From positions 3,720,001 to 3,784,000 of the forward strand of contig NZ_QASA01000001.1 in the NCBI RefSeq assembly GCF_003340495.1: 64,000 nt of DNA, in the 5' to 3' direction. This DNA comes from Adhaeribacter pallidiroseus (GTDB lineage Bacteria > Bacteroidota > Bacteroidia > Cytophagales > Hymenobacteraceae). Positions within the stretch are counted from its first letter, which is position 1; every line of letters begins with the position of its first letter. The notes under the pieces were generated by a model that was not told the DNA's origin, searched no databases, and was given only the letters and a program-made list of their open reading frames with translations. Both the position numbers and the translations under genes were made by a program. Positions 42,741-52,809 of this stretch are shown piece after piece.

Positions 42741-43095
42741 TTATTATAATACAACTTATTTTAAAACTATAACAAAGAAAATTTATCTTAATTGATAATT
42801 TTTAAATTAATTGACTTCTAAAGAAGTTGAGATGGAATCCTTTTAAAAAATTTTAGCTAAACTCCTGAATTGAGATAAAAATTTTATACAATTTTTAAAA
42901 ACTAGTTTTTTCTCAATATAATCTAATTATAAACCTAAGGTATTAGTTTTCAATCGCTTAGCATCCTTATTGGATTATCGCCGTATATAACTATTCAAAC
43001 TATAGAGTATTAAGATTTTGTTAATTCGTGTTAAATCTTTAAAATTGAACATAGTTTTTATATTTTTTCAAAAAAAACCATCTAAAATCTACAAA
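42741..43095. other. Very AT-rich spacer before the first SusC gene
   Basis: This 355-bp stretch holds many A and T runs (TTTTAAAAAATTTTAG near 42841) and no gene. It should contain the promoter of the first SusC/SusD pair, but no exact TAnnTTTG box is visible. Confidence 0.4.
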
Positions 43096-46000
43096 ATGAA
43101 AAAAATTTTACTGATGAATTTTCTTTTTGTGCTCACGCTGTTTCATCCAGCAATTGCACAAGACAAGAAAATTTCGGGTCGTGTTCTCGACGCAGCGTCG
43201 AACCAAGGTTTGCCTGGAGTAACTGTGCTATTAAAAGGCACCACTACTGGTACAGCCACCGATACCGAAGGCAATTTCTCCTTAGACGTTCCGGCTACGG
43301 GTACGTTAGTATTCAGTTTTATTGGCTACACTACGGTAGACCAAGCGATTGGCGCTTCTTCTACCATTAATATTTCATTAACGGCGGATACGCGCCAGCT
43401 GAACGAAGTAGTAGTTACCGCATTAGGGGTTGAAAGAAGCCGTAACTCCTTGCCGTATGCTGCTACTCAGGTAGGCGGCGAAGATATAACCAAAGCGCGT
43501 AATCCTAACTTCGTTAACTCTTTAGCAGGTAAAGCATCCGGGGTTAACATTAAGCAAAATAATAACCTGGGTGGTTCTACCAACGTGGTTATCCGGGGAA
43601 CTAAATCGCTGTACGGTAATAATCAAGCCTTATTTGTGGTGGATGGCGTTCCTATCAGCAATGCCAATACCAATACTTTGGATCAGGCAACCGGTCGCGG
43701 TGGCTATGATTACGGTAACGTAGGCGCGGATGTTAACCCCGATGATATTGCTTCAGTAAGTATATTAAAAGGGGCAGCTGCTACAGCTCTTTATGGCTCC
43801 CGGGCTTCTAACGGAGTTATTTTAATTACTACCAAAAAAGGCAAAAAGGGTAATGTAAATGTTACCCTTAATACGGGTGCTACCATGGGCTTCGTAGATA
43901 AAAGCACTTTCCTGAAGTATCAGGATAAATATGGTGCTGGTTATGGTGCTTATTATGGTCCTAATGAAGATGCCTACTTCAATCAGCGGGATATAAATGG
44001 AGATGGCACTCCGGATTTAGTAGTTCCATTTACGGAGGATGCTTCTTATGGTGCAGCTTTTAATCCTGGATTATTGGTTTACCAGTGGAATTCACTAGAT
44101 CCGCTATCTCCAATATATCGTAGTCCAACTCCTTGGGTAGCAGCTAAAAATGGTCCTAGTTATTTCCTGAAAAACGCGGTAGGCCTTAATAATAATATTA
44201 CCATTGATGGTGGCAATGAAGCCGGAACTTTTAAATTAGGCTATACTAATACGAAAGATCAAGGAATTTTGCCAAACAGCGAAATCAATAAAAACATGGT
44301 AAATTTCGCGGGTTCACTAAACTTAACTCCTAAATTAACTACCAGTGCTAATATAAACTTTACTAAGATTGATGGCCGGGGACGTTATGGCACTGGTTAC
44401 GACTCTTGGAACCCCATGCAACAATTCCGGCAATGGTTCCAAACCAACGTAGATATAAAAGAGCAAAAGGAAGCCTACTTCCGTAACCGCCAAAATATCA
44501 CCTGGAACACCAGAAGCGCTACCGACCTTCGACCCATTTATTCCGATAATCCCTACTGGGTACGTTACGAGAATTACGAAACTGATGAGCGCTTCCATTA
44601 TTTCGGTAATGTAATGGCTACCTATAAGTTTACAGATTGGTTTGATGTGATGGGTAGAGTTACCCTAGATTCTTACGATGAACTACAGGAAGAAAGAAAT
44701 GCGGTGGGTAGCACCGGTATTCCCTTCTACTCCCGTTATAACCGCACTGCCCGGGAAACAAACTATGACTTCATCGCTAACTTTACTAAAAATATTACCG
44801 AAGAGTTTAGCTTTAAAGGGTTACTAGGCAGTAATTTCCGCAGACACCGGATTAATTCCGTGTTTGCTCAAACTAATGGTGGTTTAGTAGCCCCTAGAAC
44901 TTATTCCTTATTTAATTCTATTAACCCCCTCAATCCTCCGTTTGAAACGGATCAAAGATATGGGGTAGATGGGTACTTTGCGAGTGCCACTTTTGGTTTT
45001 AAAGAAATGGCCTTTTTGGATTTAACCGGTCGCAGGGACCAATCTTCTACGCTGCCTAAAGGCAATAATGTTTACTACTACCCATCAGTAGCGGGTAGCT
45101 TTGTTTTTTCGGAATTGTATAAAAGTTCTCCGTGGTTATCTTATGGCAAGGTGCGGGTTAACTACGCCGAAGTAGGTAACGATGCTCCCGTTTACTCTAC
45201 GTTTGATGCTTATGGCAAGCAAGATCAGGAAATTAATAGTTCCACCCGTCCTTCAGTGGGTGGTTTTGGTTCTATTCCGTTTTACTCACTGCCGGATACC
45301 AAAAATAATCCGGATTTAAAACCCGAAAGAACCAAGAGTGTAGAGGCTGGTTTAGAAATGTCTTTCCTGAGTAATCGCGTAGGCTTTGATTTTACTCTTT
45401 ATAAATCAAATACCATCGACCAAATCATTCCCATCCAGGTATCCACTACCAGTGGCTACCTGTATAAATATGTAAATTCTGGTGAAGTAGAGAACAAGGG
45501 TATTGAGCTTTCCGCTTTTGTTAATCCTATAAAAACGGATGATTTCTCCTGGACTCTTAATGTTAACTGGACCCGTAACCACAACGAAGTACTTTCATTA
45601 GCTCCCGGAACTGAGAATTTATTATTAGCTAATTACCAAAGTGGTGTTACCTCTAATGCCAGTGTAGGCAGGCCATTTGGCATGATCCGGGGTAACGGGT
45701 TTGTTTATAACAACCAGGGAGAAAAAGTAATTGATTCAGACCCTGAAAGTTCTACTTACGGCCTATATTTAAAATCGCCTGCTAGCACCGAAATTGCCAA
45801 TCCTAACCCACAATGGTTTGGAGGTATCTCTAATACCCTGGTATACAAAGGAGTTTCTTTATACTTCTTGGTGGATGTACGGCACGGCGGTCAATTATTT
45901 AACCTGGATACCTATTATGGTTACGGCACTGGCTTGTACCCCGAAACAGCTGGCTTAAACGATCTAGGCAATCCTTCCAGAAGCCCCGTTGGGGAAGGCG

Positions 46001-46362
46001 GCGGTATTATTTTCCCGGGCGTGAAAGAAGACGGTACCCCTAATGATATCCGTATCGATAATACCGAAGGTGTTTACGGCTATAATCAACCTCATCAGAT
46101 GCACGTTTATAATGCTGGCTTCATTAAATTAAGAGAAGCATCTTTAACCTACTCTTTACCGGCTGCTCTTATTAACCGCATAAAGCCCTTTAAAGGCATC
46201 GATTTTTCTTTAACTGGCCGAAATTTATGGATTATTAAAAAGCATGTGCCTTATGCCGATCCGGAAGACAACCTAGGTTCCGGTAATTTAGGCCAAGGCA
46301 ACATGTCTGGTTCTTATCCAACCACTCGCAATATCGGTGTTAACTTAAGATTTAGATTTTAA
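43096..46362 (+). CDS. SusC/RagA-type TonB-dependent transporter (locus 1)
   Basis: A 1088-aa outer-membrane transporter. A signal peptide (MKKILLMNFLFVLTLFHPAIAQ) is followed by the CarboxypepD_reg-like domain (ISGRVLDAASNQGLPGVTV, about 28-110). The SusC linker LNEVVVTALG precedes the plug domain (VNSLAGKASGVNIKQ, VVIRGTKSLYGNNQALFVVDGVPI, ALYGSRASNGVILITTKKGK). The 22-strand barrel ends with NIGVNLRFRF. The frame is open from 43018, but the ATG at 43096 starts the signal peptide. It works with the SusD lipoprotein 11 bp downstream to bind and import an unknown ligand, TonB-driven. No sigma/anti-sigma extension (STN domain) is present. Confidence 0.95.
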   Translation: MKKILLMNFLFVLTLFHPAIAQDKKISGRVLDAASNQGLPGVTVLLKGTTTGTATDTEGNFSLDVPATGTLVFSFIGYTTVDQAIGASSTINISLTADTRQLNEVVVTALGVERSRNSLPYAATQVGGEDITKARNPNFVNSLAGKASGVNIKQNNNLGGSTNVVIRGTKSLYGNNQALFVVDGVPISNANTNTLDQATGRGGYDYGNVGADVNPDDIASVSILKGAAATALYGSRASNGVILITTKKGKKGNVNVTLNTGATMGFVDKSTFLKYQDKYGAGYGAYYGPNEDAYFNQRDINGDGTPDLVVPFTEDASYGAAFNPGLLVYQWNSLDPLSPIYRSPTPWVAAKNGPSYFLKNAVGLNNNITIDGGNEAGTFKLGYTNTKDQGILPNSEINKNMVNFAGSLNLTPKLTTSANINFTKIDGRGRYGTGYDSWNPMQQFRQWFQTNVDIKEQKEAYFRNRQNITWNTRSATDLRPIYSDNPYWVRYENYETDERFHYFGNVMATYKFTDWFDVMGRVTLDSYDELQEERNAVGSTGIPFYSRYNRTARETNYDFIANFTKNITEEFSFKGLLGSNFRRHRINSVFAQTNGGLVAPRTYSLFNSINPLNPPFETDQRYGVDGYFASATFGFKEMAFLDLTGRRDQSSTLPKGNNVYYYPSVAGSFVFSELYKSSPWLSYGKVRVNYAEVGNDAPVYSTFDAYGKQDQEINSSTRPSVGGFGSIPFYSLPDTKNNPDLKPERTKSVEAGLEMSFLSNRVGFDFTLYKSNTIDQIIPIQVSTTSGYLYKYVNSGEVENKGIELSAFVNPIKTDDFSWTLNVNWTRNHNEVLSLAPGTENLLLANYQSGVTSNASVGRPFGMIRGNGFVYNNQGEKVIDSDPESSTYGLYLKSPASTEIANPNPQWFGGISNTLVYKGVSLYFLVDVRHGGQLFNLDTYYGYGTGLYPETAGLNDLGNPSRSPVGEGGGIIFPGVKEDGTPNDIRIDNTEGVYGYNQPHQMHVYNAGFIKLREASLTYSLPAALINRIKPFKGIDFSLTGRNLWIIKKHVPYADPEDNLGSGNLGQGNMSGSYPTTRNIGVNLRFRF

Positions 46363-46373
46363 TTAAAAATAAC

Positions 46374-47837
46374 ATGAAACGTATTCTTTTATTCTTCATC
46401 CCAGCGCTGATTTTTGCTACCTCGTGCAAAGACTTGGATGATTACGATAATATAAACCCTAAGGCTCCACAAATAGTACCGGGCGCTACCTTGGTCAGTA
46501 ATGCCCAGCGGATGTTAGTAAATACTATAAATACCCCGGATTACAACATTAATCCGTTCCGGTTTTACGTACAACACTGGGCTGCCACTACTTACCCTGA
46601 CGAAAGCCAGTTTGTCATAGAAAACAGAGCCGTTAATCGTTTTTTTTGGAATCCTTTATACCGGGATGTACTAGGTGATTTACATGAGGGAAAGAGAATA
46701 ATTACCAATGATCCTTTATCTAACATCGTTGATGCTACCATTAAAGAAAAAGTTAGAAATAATCAATTAGCTACTATTGAAGTATTGGAAGTATATACGT
46801 GGGCAGTGCTGGTAGACACCTTTGGCGATATTCCTTATACAGAAGCCTTAAATATCGAAAATGTATTACCTAAGTTTGATGATGATGCTGCTATTTATAG
46901 CGATTTAGTTATTCGTTTAGATAAAGCAATCAGCATGTTTGACCCAGACCAGGTTGGTTTAGGTACTGGCGACTTGTATTACAATGGCAACGTAGCGAGT
47001 TGGATTAAATTTGCTAACTCCCTTAAACTGCGCTTAGGTATGACCCTGGCCGATGTGGCTCCTGATAAAGCAAAAGCAATGGTAGAAGCGGCAGCACCCA
47101 ATGTGTTTACTTCTAATGCAGAAGATACTCAACTTAATTATTTATCCGTGTTACCAAACCGGAACCAGCTATACGAATCATTAGTGCAAAGTGGCCGAAA
47201 TGACTATGTAGGAACCAGCACTTTAATTGATCCCATGATTGCTACAAATGACCCCAGATTAAACGAATATTTTAAAACTGTTCCAGATAGTTCTTTTTAT
47301 AAAGGTGGAACTGCTGGTGCACCCAATAGTTACGCAAATAATTCAGCGCCTGGTGCTATGTTGGAAAACCCCACTTTACCAGGTATGCTCTTAACTTATT
47401 CGGAGGTAGAGTTTCTCCTGGCGGAAGCCGTTGAAAGAGGTTTTGTTCTTACCGGTACTGCGGCAGGAACGGCCGAAGCCCACTACAATAAAGCCGTAAC
47501 TGCTTCTATTGCAGAGTGGGGTGGTACCGAAGCAGAGGCTGAAGATTATTTAGCGCAATCAACTATTGCCTATGCTACTGCTCCTGGTGATTGGAAGCAA
47601 AAAATTGGTTACCAAAAATGGATTTCTTTATATAGCCAACCCACTCAGGCTTGGACTGAATGGAGAAGATTGGATGCGCCCAATTTAAAAAAACCAGAAT
47701 TGGCCATTTCGGAAATTCCACTGAGATTAACTTACCCCACCACAGAAGCAAATCTAAATGCAACAAATTACGCCGCCGCTGCTGCTGCCATTGGCGGCGA
47801 TGTGGTAACTTCTCGAATTTTTTGGGATAAAATGTAA
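46374..47837 (+). CDS. SusD/RagB-type nutrient-binding lipoprotein (locus 1)
   Basis: A 487-aa surface lipoprotein (signal LLFFIPALIFATSC, lipidated Cys18). It fits the SusD-like_2 subgroup, often annotated 'SusD/RagB family nutrient-binding outer membrane lipoprotein': NINPKAPQIVPGATLVSNAQ, VLVDTFGDIPYTEALN, LRLGMTLADVAPDKAKAMVE, TYSEVEFLLAEAVERG and QKWISLYSQPTQAWTEWRRL. It caps the SusC barrel and binds the ligand. It is followed by a terminator, so locus 1 is a two-gene operon. Confidence 0.93.
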   Translation: MKRILLFFIPALIFATSCKDLDDYDNINPKAPQIVPGATLVSNAQRMLVNTINTPDYNINPFRFYVQHWAATTYPDESQFVIENRAVNRFFWNPLYRDVLGDLHEGKRIITNDPLSNIVDATIKEKVRNNQLATIEVLEVYTWAVLVDTFGDIPYTEALNIENVLPKFDDDAAIYSDLVIRLDKAISMFDPDQVGLGTGDLYYNGNVASWIKFANSLKLRLGMTLADVAPDKAKAMVEAAAPNVFTSNAEDTQLNYLSVLPNRNQLYESLVQSGRNDYVGTSTLIDPMIATNDPRLNEYFKTVPDSSFYKGGTAGAPNSYANNSAPGAMLENPTLPGMLLTYSEVEFLLAEAVERGFVLTGTAAGTAEAHYNKAVTASIAEWGGTEAEAEDYLAQSTIAYATAPGDWKQKIGYQKWISLYSQPTQAWTEWRRLDAPNLKKPELAISEIPLRLTYPTTEANLNATNYAAAAAAIGGDVVTSRIFWDKM

Positions 47838-47865
47838 TTTTTATAAGATCATTAACTATCATAAA

Positions 47866-47897
47866 TTAAAAGAGCGAACAAATGTTCGCTCTTTTAA
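47866..47897 (+). terminator. Terminator of SusC/SusD locus 1
   Basis: A perfect 14-bp stem (TTAAAAGAGCGAAC at 47866-47879, GTTCGCTCTTTTAA at 47884-47897), loop AAAT, 28 bp after the stop. Confidence 0.9.
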
Positions 47898-48081
47898 TTT
47901 AATTTTATATACAAATTTTAATATATAATATGTAAAAAATATTTTAAATAAATATTGGCTAAATCCAGCTTTTCTGAAGCTTTTATAGAAAAAGTAAGGA
48001 GTAAAACGCAATTTGGTTTTTATTTAAATCAGTTTTAAGTAAATTGTACCATAAAATTATTTTAATCACAAACCAACACAA

Positions 48082-51000
48082 ATGAAAAAAATTTTATTCA
48101 TGAATTTTCTCTTTGTGCTTACGCTCTTTCATACAGCAATTGCACAAGAACAGAAAATTTCAGGTCGGGTGATCGACGTAGCGTCGAACCAAGGACTACC
48201 TGGCGTAACCGTTTTAGTTAAAGGCACCTCCACGGGAGCTGCCACTGATGTTGAAGGTAATTACAGTATTACAGCTCCTGCATCGGGCACATTGGTATTT
48301 AGCTTTATTGGCTATGTAACCAAAGAACAGCCAATCGGAAACGCTGCTACCATTAATGTATCTTTAGCTACCGATAACAGGGTGTTAAATGAAGTAGTAG
48401 TAACCGCTCTTGGCGTTTCGAGAGAAAAGAAAGAACTCGGCTATGCCGCTACTTCCCTGAAACAAGAAGCAGTTACCCAGGCGAACCCAGTAAACATTGC
48501 AAATGGTTTACAAGGTAAAGTTGCCGGTCTTAATATTGTCTCTACCAACAGTGGCGTATTTGAGAACACTAGAATACAACTGCGCGGTATTCGTTCCCTA
48601 ACTGGTAACAACAACCCGCTTTTAGTTCTGGATGGAGTTCCATCAGACATCAACTACTTATCCTCCTTAAATCCCAATGACATTGAAAACGTATCTGTTT
48701 TGAAAGGTGCTTCCGCGGCCGCGATCTATGGTCCGGATGCTAGAAATGGGGTTATTATTGTTACTACTAAAAAAGGATCGGGTAATGATAAGCCGGTTGT
48801 TACTTTAAGCAACTCTACCCAATTGCAGCAAATTTCTTTTTACCCTAATTTTCAGACGCAATTTGGTAGCGGTGGTTACGGCCAATATACGCCTTATGAA
48901 AACTGGTCCTGGGGACCTGAGTTCGACGGTTCCATGGTAGAAATTGGTCATCAGTTACCGGATGGTACTACCCAAATGGTACCATACAAACCTACCAATG
49001 AAAGAAAAAAATTCTTTGATACAGGGGTTGTAAACCAAAGTGATGTTTCGTTTGCCTCCAAGGATTTTTACATTAGTCTACAAGATGCCAACGTTAAAGG
49101 GATTGTACCCGGTGATAAAAACCGCCGGACTGGTTTACGCCTAAATACCGGTAGAGAGTATGGTAAATTTAAAGTGGGTTTAAATACCAATTATGTTCAG
49201 CAAAATTACAATGTGTATGATGCCGAACAACAAGATGAATTTTTCACCAACCTAAACGTAGGCTCGAATGAGGGTTTAATGAACCTTATTTTTAACACGC
49301 CGGCGCATATCCCACTTACTTCTTACAAAGATTTCGACAATAATCCGTATGCGCAGTATAATAATTATTTTAACGACTACGGTTTAAATCCTTACTGGGC
49401 AATTGATAACTGGCGCTTAGCGGGTAAAAGAGAAGATTTGATCACGAATTTAGATTTAAACTTCAAACCTTTTGAATGGTTAAATATTACTTATCGGGGC
49501 GGGATGATTGCCCGGTTTACCAACGAAAGAAGTACTTCTGAAGGGGAAACACCTAACGAATATGGTTTAGGCAGATCTTTTGATATTGTTCCCGGAGCGG
49601 TTTCAGAAAGATCTTACAGAAGTACCCGTTTATCTTCTGAAGCATTTGCAAATATTAATTACAATATAAACGAAGATATTCGAGTAACGGGTATTCTGGG
49701 AACTTATGTACGCCAGGATGACTCTAGAGATACTGAAGTAGGTGCCGGTACACTGGTAGTTCCAGAATTATTTAATATTACTAACCTATCTGGCCAGTTA
49801 ACCGGTACTTCTCCCCAAACCCGCTCCCGGTTATTTTCTTTATACGCCAGTGCTGGCTTCAATTATAAAGGCTGGGCTAATATAGAAGTTACCGGCCGTA
49901 ACGATAGAACTTCCCGGCTAGCCATGAGCAATAACTCTTATTTCTATCCAGGAGTTAGTGCCGCTTTAGTAGTAAGCGAATTAGTGCCTCAGTTAAGAAA
50001 TAGTACGGCTTTCTCTTTTTTAAAATTAAGAGGGTCCTGGAACAAAACGGCTAACGCCGATATTGCTCCTTACTCATTAGCTGCCACTTTCAGCCAACTA
50101 TATGGATTTCCTTACGGCAATTTAGCCGGCTTTACCTCAGGAAATACAACTTACGATGCTGATTTGCAGCCCGAGTTTATTAAAAGTATTGAGTTTGGTG
50201 TAGAAGCTGGTTTCTTGAGCAACCGATTAAACTTAGAAGCAACTTACTATAATCAGGATAATACCAATCAAATTATTCCAATCCGGGTTTCTGAAGCCAC
50301 TGGTTATGGGTTTGCGAACGTAAATGCCGCTTCTTTCATAAACAAAGGGGTAGAATTAGAAATGCGTTTAACGCCGTTAGTAAACCTGGGTGAGGTTGCT
50401 GTTAACTTTAATGCTAACGCTACTTACACCGATAGCGAAATTAAAAGCGTTTACGAAGGCCTGGATGAATTATCCATTGGTGGATACGTTAATGCCGGAA
50501 ATTACGCGGTTATTAACCAGCCCGCCTTTATTCTTAGATCTAATGATTATTTAAGAGATGATCAAGGAAGAATTATTGTGGATGCGAAAACCGGTTATCC
50601 AACCGTTGATCAAACTTTAAAATCTTTTGGAAGAACCTTACCAAAATGGATTGTTGGCTTAAATCCGTCGGTTAACTGGAAAGGTTTACGATTCTCGGTA
50701 TTAGCGGAATACAAAGGTGGACACGTGGCTTACCACGGAATTGGAGAAGGTATGGCCTGGACCGGTGTATCTGCTGCTTCTGGCCGCAATAACCGGGAAA
50801 GATTTATTATTCCTAACTCAGTTATCAAGAATGATGACGGATCCTTCACTCCAAATACAAATGTTTCTATCACCAACGCCAACGATTTTTACACGGGTGT
50901 TTTTAGAGATGTATCTTCTAACTTTATTACCAGCGCCGCTTCCTGGAGATTACGGGAATTAGCTTTAAGCTATGCCCTTCCAACCAGCCTGATCTCTAAA

Positions 51001-51219
51001 CAAAATGTAATTAAAGGTATTTCGGTGGCCTTTACCGCCAGAAATTTAGCTTTGTGGGTGCCCAAAACAAATCAGTTTAGCGATCCGGATTTTAACAGCT
51101 TTGGTACTTCTCAAGTAGGAACTTCTACCTCACCAACCTCTAATACCGCTGGTATTACTAGTTCCCAGATAAACCCACCGGTACGTACTTACGGTGGCAA
51201 TATAACCCTTACATTTTAA
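48082..51219 (+). CDS. SusC/RagA-type TonB-dependent transporter (locus 2)
   Basis: A 1045-aa transporter with the same domain order as locus 1: signal peptide (MNFLFVLTLFHTAIAQ), carboxypeptidase-like domain, LNEVVVTALGVSREKKELGY, plug (ANGLQGKVAGLNIVS, IQLRGIRSLTGNNNPLLVLD, AAAIYGPDARNGVIIVTTKK) and barrel ending YGGNITLTF. The first 130 or so bases are close to identical to the start of the locus 1 gene, including synonymous positions. The rest diverges, which points to duplication with later replacement or gene conversion of the 5' module. Its ligand is unknown. SusD and an extra lipoprotein follow. Confidence 0.95.
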   Translation: MKKILFMNFLFVLTLFHTAIAQEQKISGRVIDVASNQGLPGVTVLVKGTSTGAATDVEGNYSITAPASGTLVFSFIGYVTKEQPIGNAATINVSLATDNRVLNEVVVTALGVSREKKELGYAATSLKQEAVTQANPVNIANGLQGKVAGLNIVSTNSGVFENTRIQLRGIRSLTGNNNPLLVLDGVPSDINYLSSLNPNDIENVSVLKGASAAAIYGPDARNGVIIVTTKKGSGNDKPVVTLSNSTQLQQISFYPNFQTQFGSGGYGQYTPYENWSWGPEFDGSMVEIGHQLPDGTTQMVPYKPTNERKKFFDTGVVNQSDVSFASKDFYISLQDANVKGIVPGDKNRRTGLRLNTGREYGKFKVGLNTNYVQQNYNVYDAEQQDEFFTNLNVGSNEGLMNLIFNTPAHIPLTSYKDFDNNPYAQYNNYFNDYGLNPYWAIDNWRLAGKREDLITNLDLNFKPFEWLNITYRGGMIARFTNERSTSEGETPNEYGLGRSFDIVPGAVSERSYRSTRLSSEAFANINYNINEDIRVTGILGTYVRQDDSRDTEVGAGTLVVPELFNITNLSGQLTGTSPQTRSRLFSLYASAGFNYKGWANIEVTGRNDRTSRLAMSNNSYFYPGVSAALVVSELVPQLRNSTAFSFLKLRGSWNKTANADIAPYSLAATFSQLYGFPYGNLAGFTSGNTTYDADLQPEFIKSIEFGVEAGFLSNRLNLEATYYNQDNTNQIIPIRVSEATGYGFANVNAASFINKGVELEMRLTPLVNLGEVAVNFNANATYTDSEIKSVYEGLDELSIGGYVNAGNYAVINQPAFILRSNDYLRDDQGRIIVDAKTGYPTVDQTLKSFGRTLPKWIVGLNPSVNWKGLRFSVLAEYKGGHVAYHGIGEGMAWTGVSAASGRNNRERFIIPNSVIKNDDGSFTPNTNVSITNANDFYTGVFRDVSSNFITSAASWRLRELALSYALPTSLISKQNVIKGISVAFTARNLALWVPKTNQFSDPDFNSFGTSQVGTSTSPTSNTAGITSSQINPPVRTYGGNITLTF

Positions 51220-51250
51220 GTAAAAATTACAATTAACAAGTTAAATAAAA

Positions 51251-52792
51251 ATGAAGAAATACATATATTCTGTTTTTACGCTGGTAGTGCTTTTAGCTAC
51301 TCCAGGTTGTAAAGATGAATTTTTTGATATCAACGAAAACCCCAATAACCCTACGGAGGGATCTATCTCACCCCAGTTATTACTGCCCACTACGCTGCAC
51401 GTAACAGCCGGTAGAATGGCTACGGAGTACGATTGGGCTGCTCACTGGATGGGATATTGGGCGCGTTCCGGTTCTTATGGTCCTAGCCTACCGTTAGAAA
51501 ACTATAATATTACCGCTGAATATCAACGTACCCAGTGGACCAATGCTTCTACCTCCGATCAGATTAACCTGACGGGATGGTACAACAATTTGTTTGATAT
51601 TAACCAGATGGAAACAAAAGCGGCAGCATCCGGTCAAACTTTTTACCAGGCAATTGGTAAAACAATGAAGTCGATTGGTTTTATGTACCTGGTAGACGAA
51701 TATAACAATGTACCATATTCCGAAGCTTTTAACATAAACGAGCACATATTACCAAAATACGACAATGGTGCTGATATTTATGCTAGCCTTTTAGCGGAAT
51801 TAGACGCAGCAGCTACCCTTTTGGCTTCGGTGGATGTAGCAGCTAATCCGGGGATTGAAACAGCTGATATCATGTTCCAAGGAGATCCAGTTAAATGGCG
51901 GAAACTAGTAAATACCCAGCGCTTAAAGTTGTTAATTCACCAGTCACAAGTAGTTAGTGAGGCTACAGTTGCGGCCGAAATAGCTAAAATTACGGCTGAT
52001 GGCAGTGGTTTTTTAATGAGTGGTGAAACAGCTGCCGTAAATCCGGGCTACGCACCATCTACGGGCCGCCAAAATCCTTTCTGGAATGCTTACAAGCTTA
52101 CCCCACAAGGAGGTGTAGCCGATAACTTTAACCGAGCTAATAATTATATATTAGATAAGTTAGCAAGTAACGGAGACGTTCGTTATGAGTACTACTTTAG
52201 TGAAGCCCCTACCCCAATTCAGGGTAATTTATATTATGGCTATAATTTTGGTGAAATCTTACCAAGTAGCGATCCTTACAAAGCGGTAAACTCTTCTGAT
52301 GTAGCTGGTCCTGGTCTTGCTAAAAGCCCTACCCAATCCCAATGGCTATTTACTTCCGTGGAAAGCTTATTTTTACAAGCAGAAGCTATTCAAAGAGGCT
52401 GGTTGCCGGGAGATCCGAAAGCTGCTTTTGAAAGTGCTGTACGAGAATCATTTACCTGGTTAGGCGTAACAGATGCTGCGGCAAGCGCTGATGCTTATTT
52501 AGCCCAAGAGAATGATTTAGTTGATTATGATGCTGCTACTGATAAAGTAAGATTTATTGCTACGCAAAAGTATTTGTCGTTAGTGGGCATTAATAATTTT
52601 GAAGCTTGGGTAGATTACCGGAGACTAGGAATTCCATCTGATCTTCCATTGTCTTTAAACCCAGGCAGAGCCGGACGAGGAATACCAAAACGCTTAGTTT
52701 ACCCGCAAGACGAATACAGTTATAATGCAGCGAATGTAGGTACTCAGGGTACTATCGACCCGCAAACATCAACTGTTTTTTGGGATAAATAA
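51251..52792 (+). CDS. SusD/RagB-type nutrient-binding lipoprotein (locus 2)
   Basis: A 513-aa lipoprotein (signal IYSVFTLVVLLATPGC, Cys20) of the SusD-like_2 subgroup: NENPNNPTEGSISPQLLLPT, MYLVDEYNNVPYSEAFNI, GDPVKWRKLVNTQRLKLLIH, TSVESLFLQAEAIQRGWLPG and QKYLSLVGINNFEAWVDYRR. It pairs with the SusC 31 bp upstream and leads into a third gene 17 bp downstream. Confidence 0.93.
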   Translation: MKKYIYSVFTLVVLLATPGCKDEFFDINENPNNPTEGSISPQLLLPTTLHVTAGRMATEYDWAAHWMGYWARSGSYGPSLPLENYNITAEYQRTQWTNASTSDQINLTGWYNNLFDINQMETKAAASGQTFYQAIGKTMKSIGFMYLVDEYNNVPYSEAFNINEHILPKYDNGADIYASLLAELDAAATLLASVDVAANPGIETADIMFQGDPVKWRKLVNTQRLKLLIHQSQVVSEATVAAEIAKITADGSGFLMSGETAAVNPGYAPSTGRQNPFWNAYKLTPQGGVADNFNRANNYILDKLASNGDVRYEYYFSEAPTPIQGNLYYGYNFGEILPSSDPYKAVNSSDVAGPGLAKSPTQSQWLFTSVESLFLQAEAIQRGWLPGDPKAAFESAVRESFTWLGVTDAAASADAYLAQENDLVDYDAATDKVRFIATQKYLSLVGINNFEAWVDYRRLGIPSDLPLSLNPGRAGRGIPKRLVYPQDEYSYNAANVGTQGTIDPQTSTVFWDK

Positions 52793-52809
52793 TATAATTT
52801 ATTAGAAAC

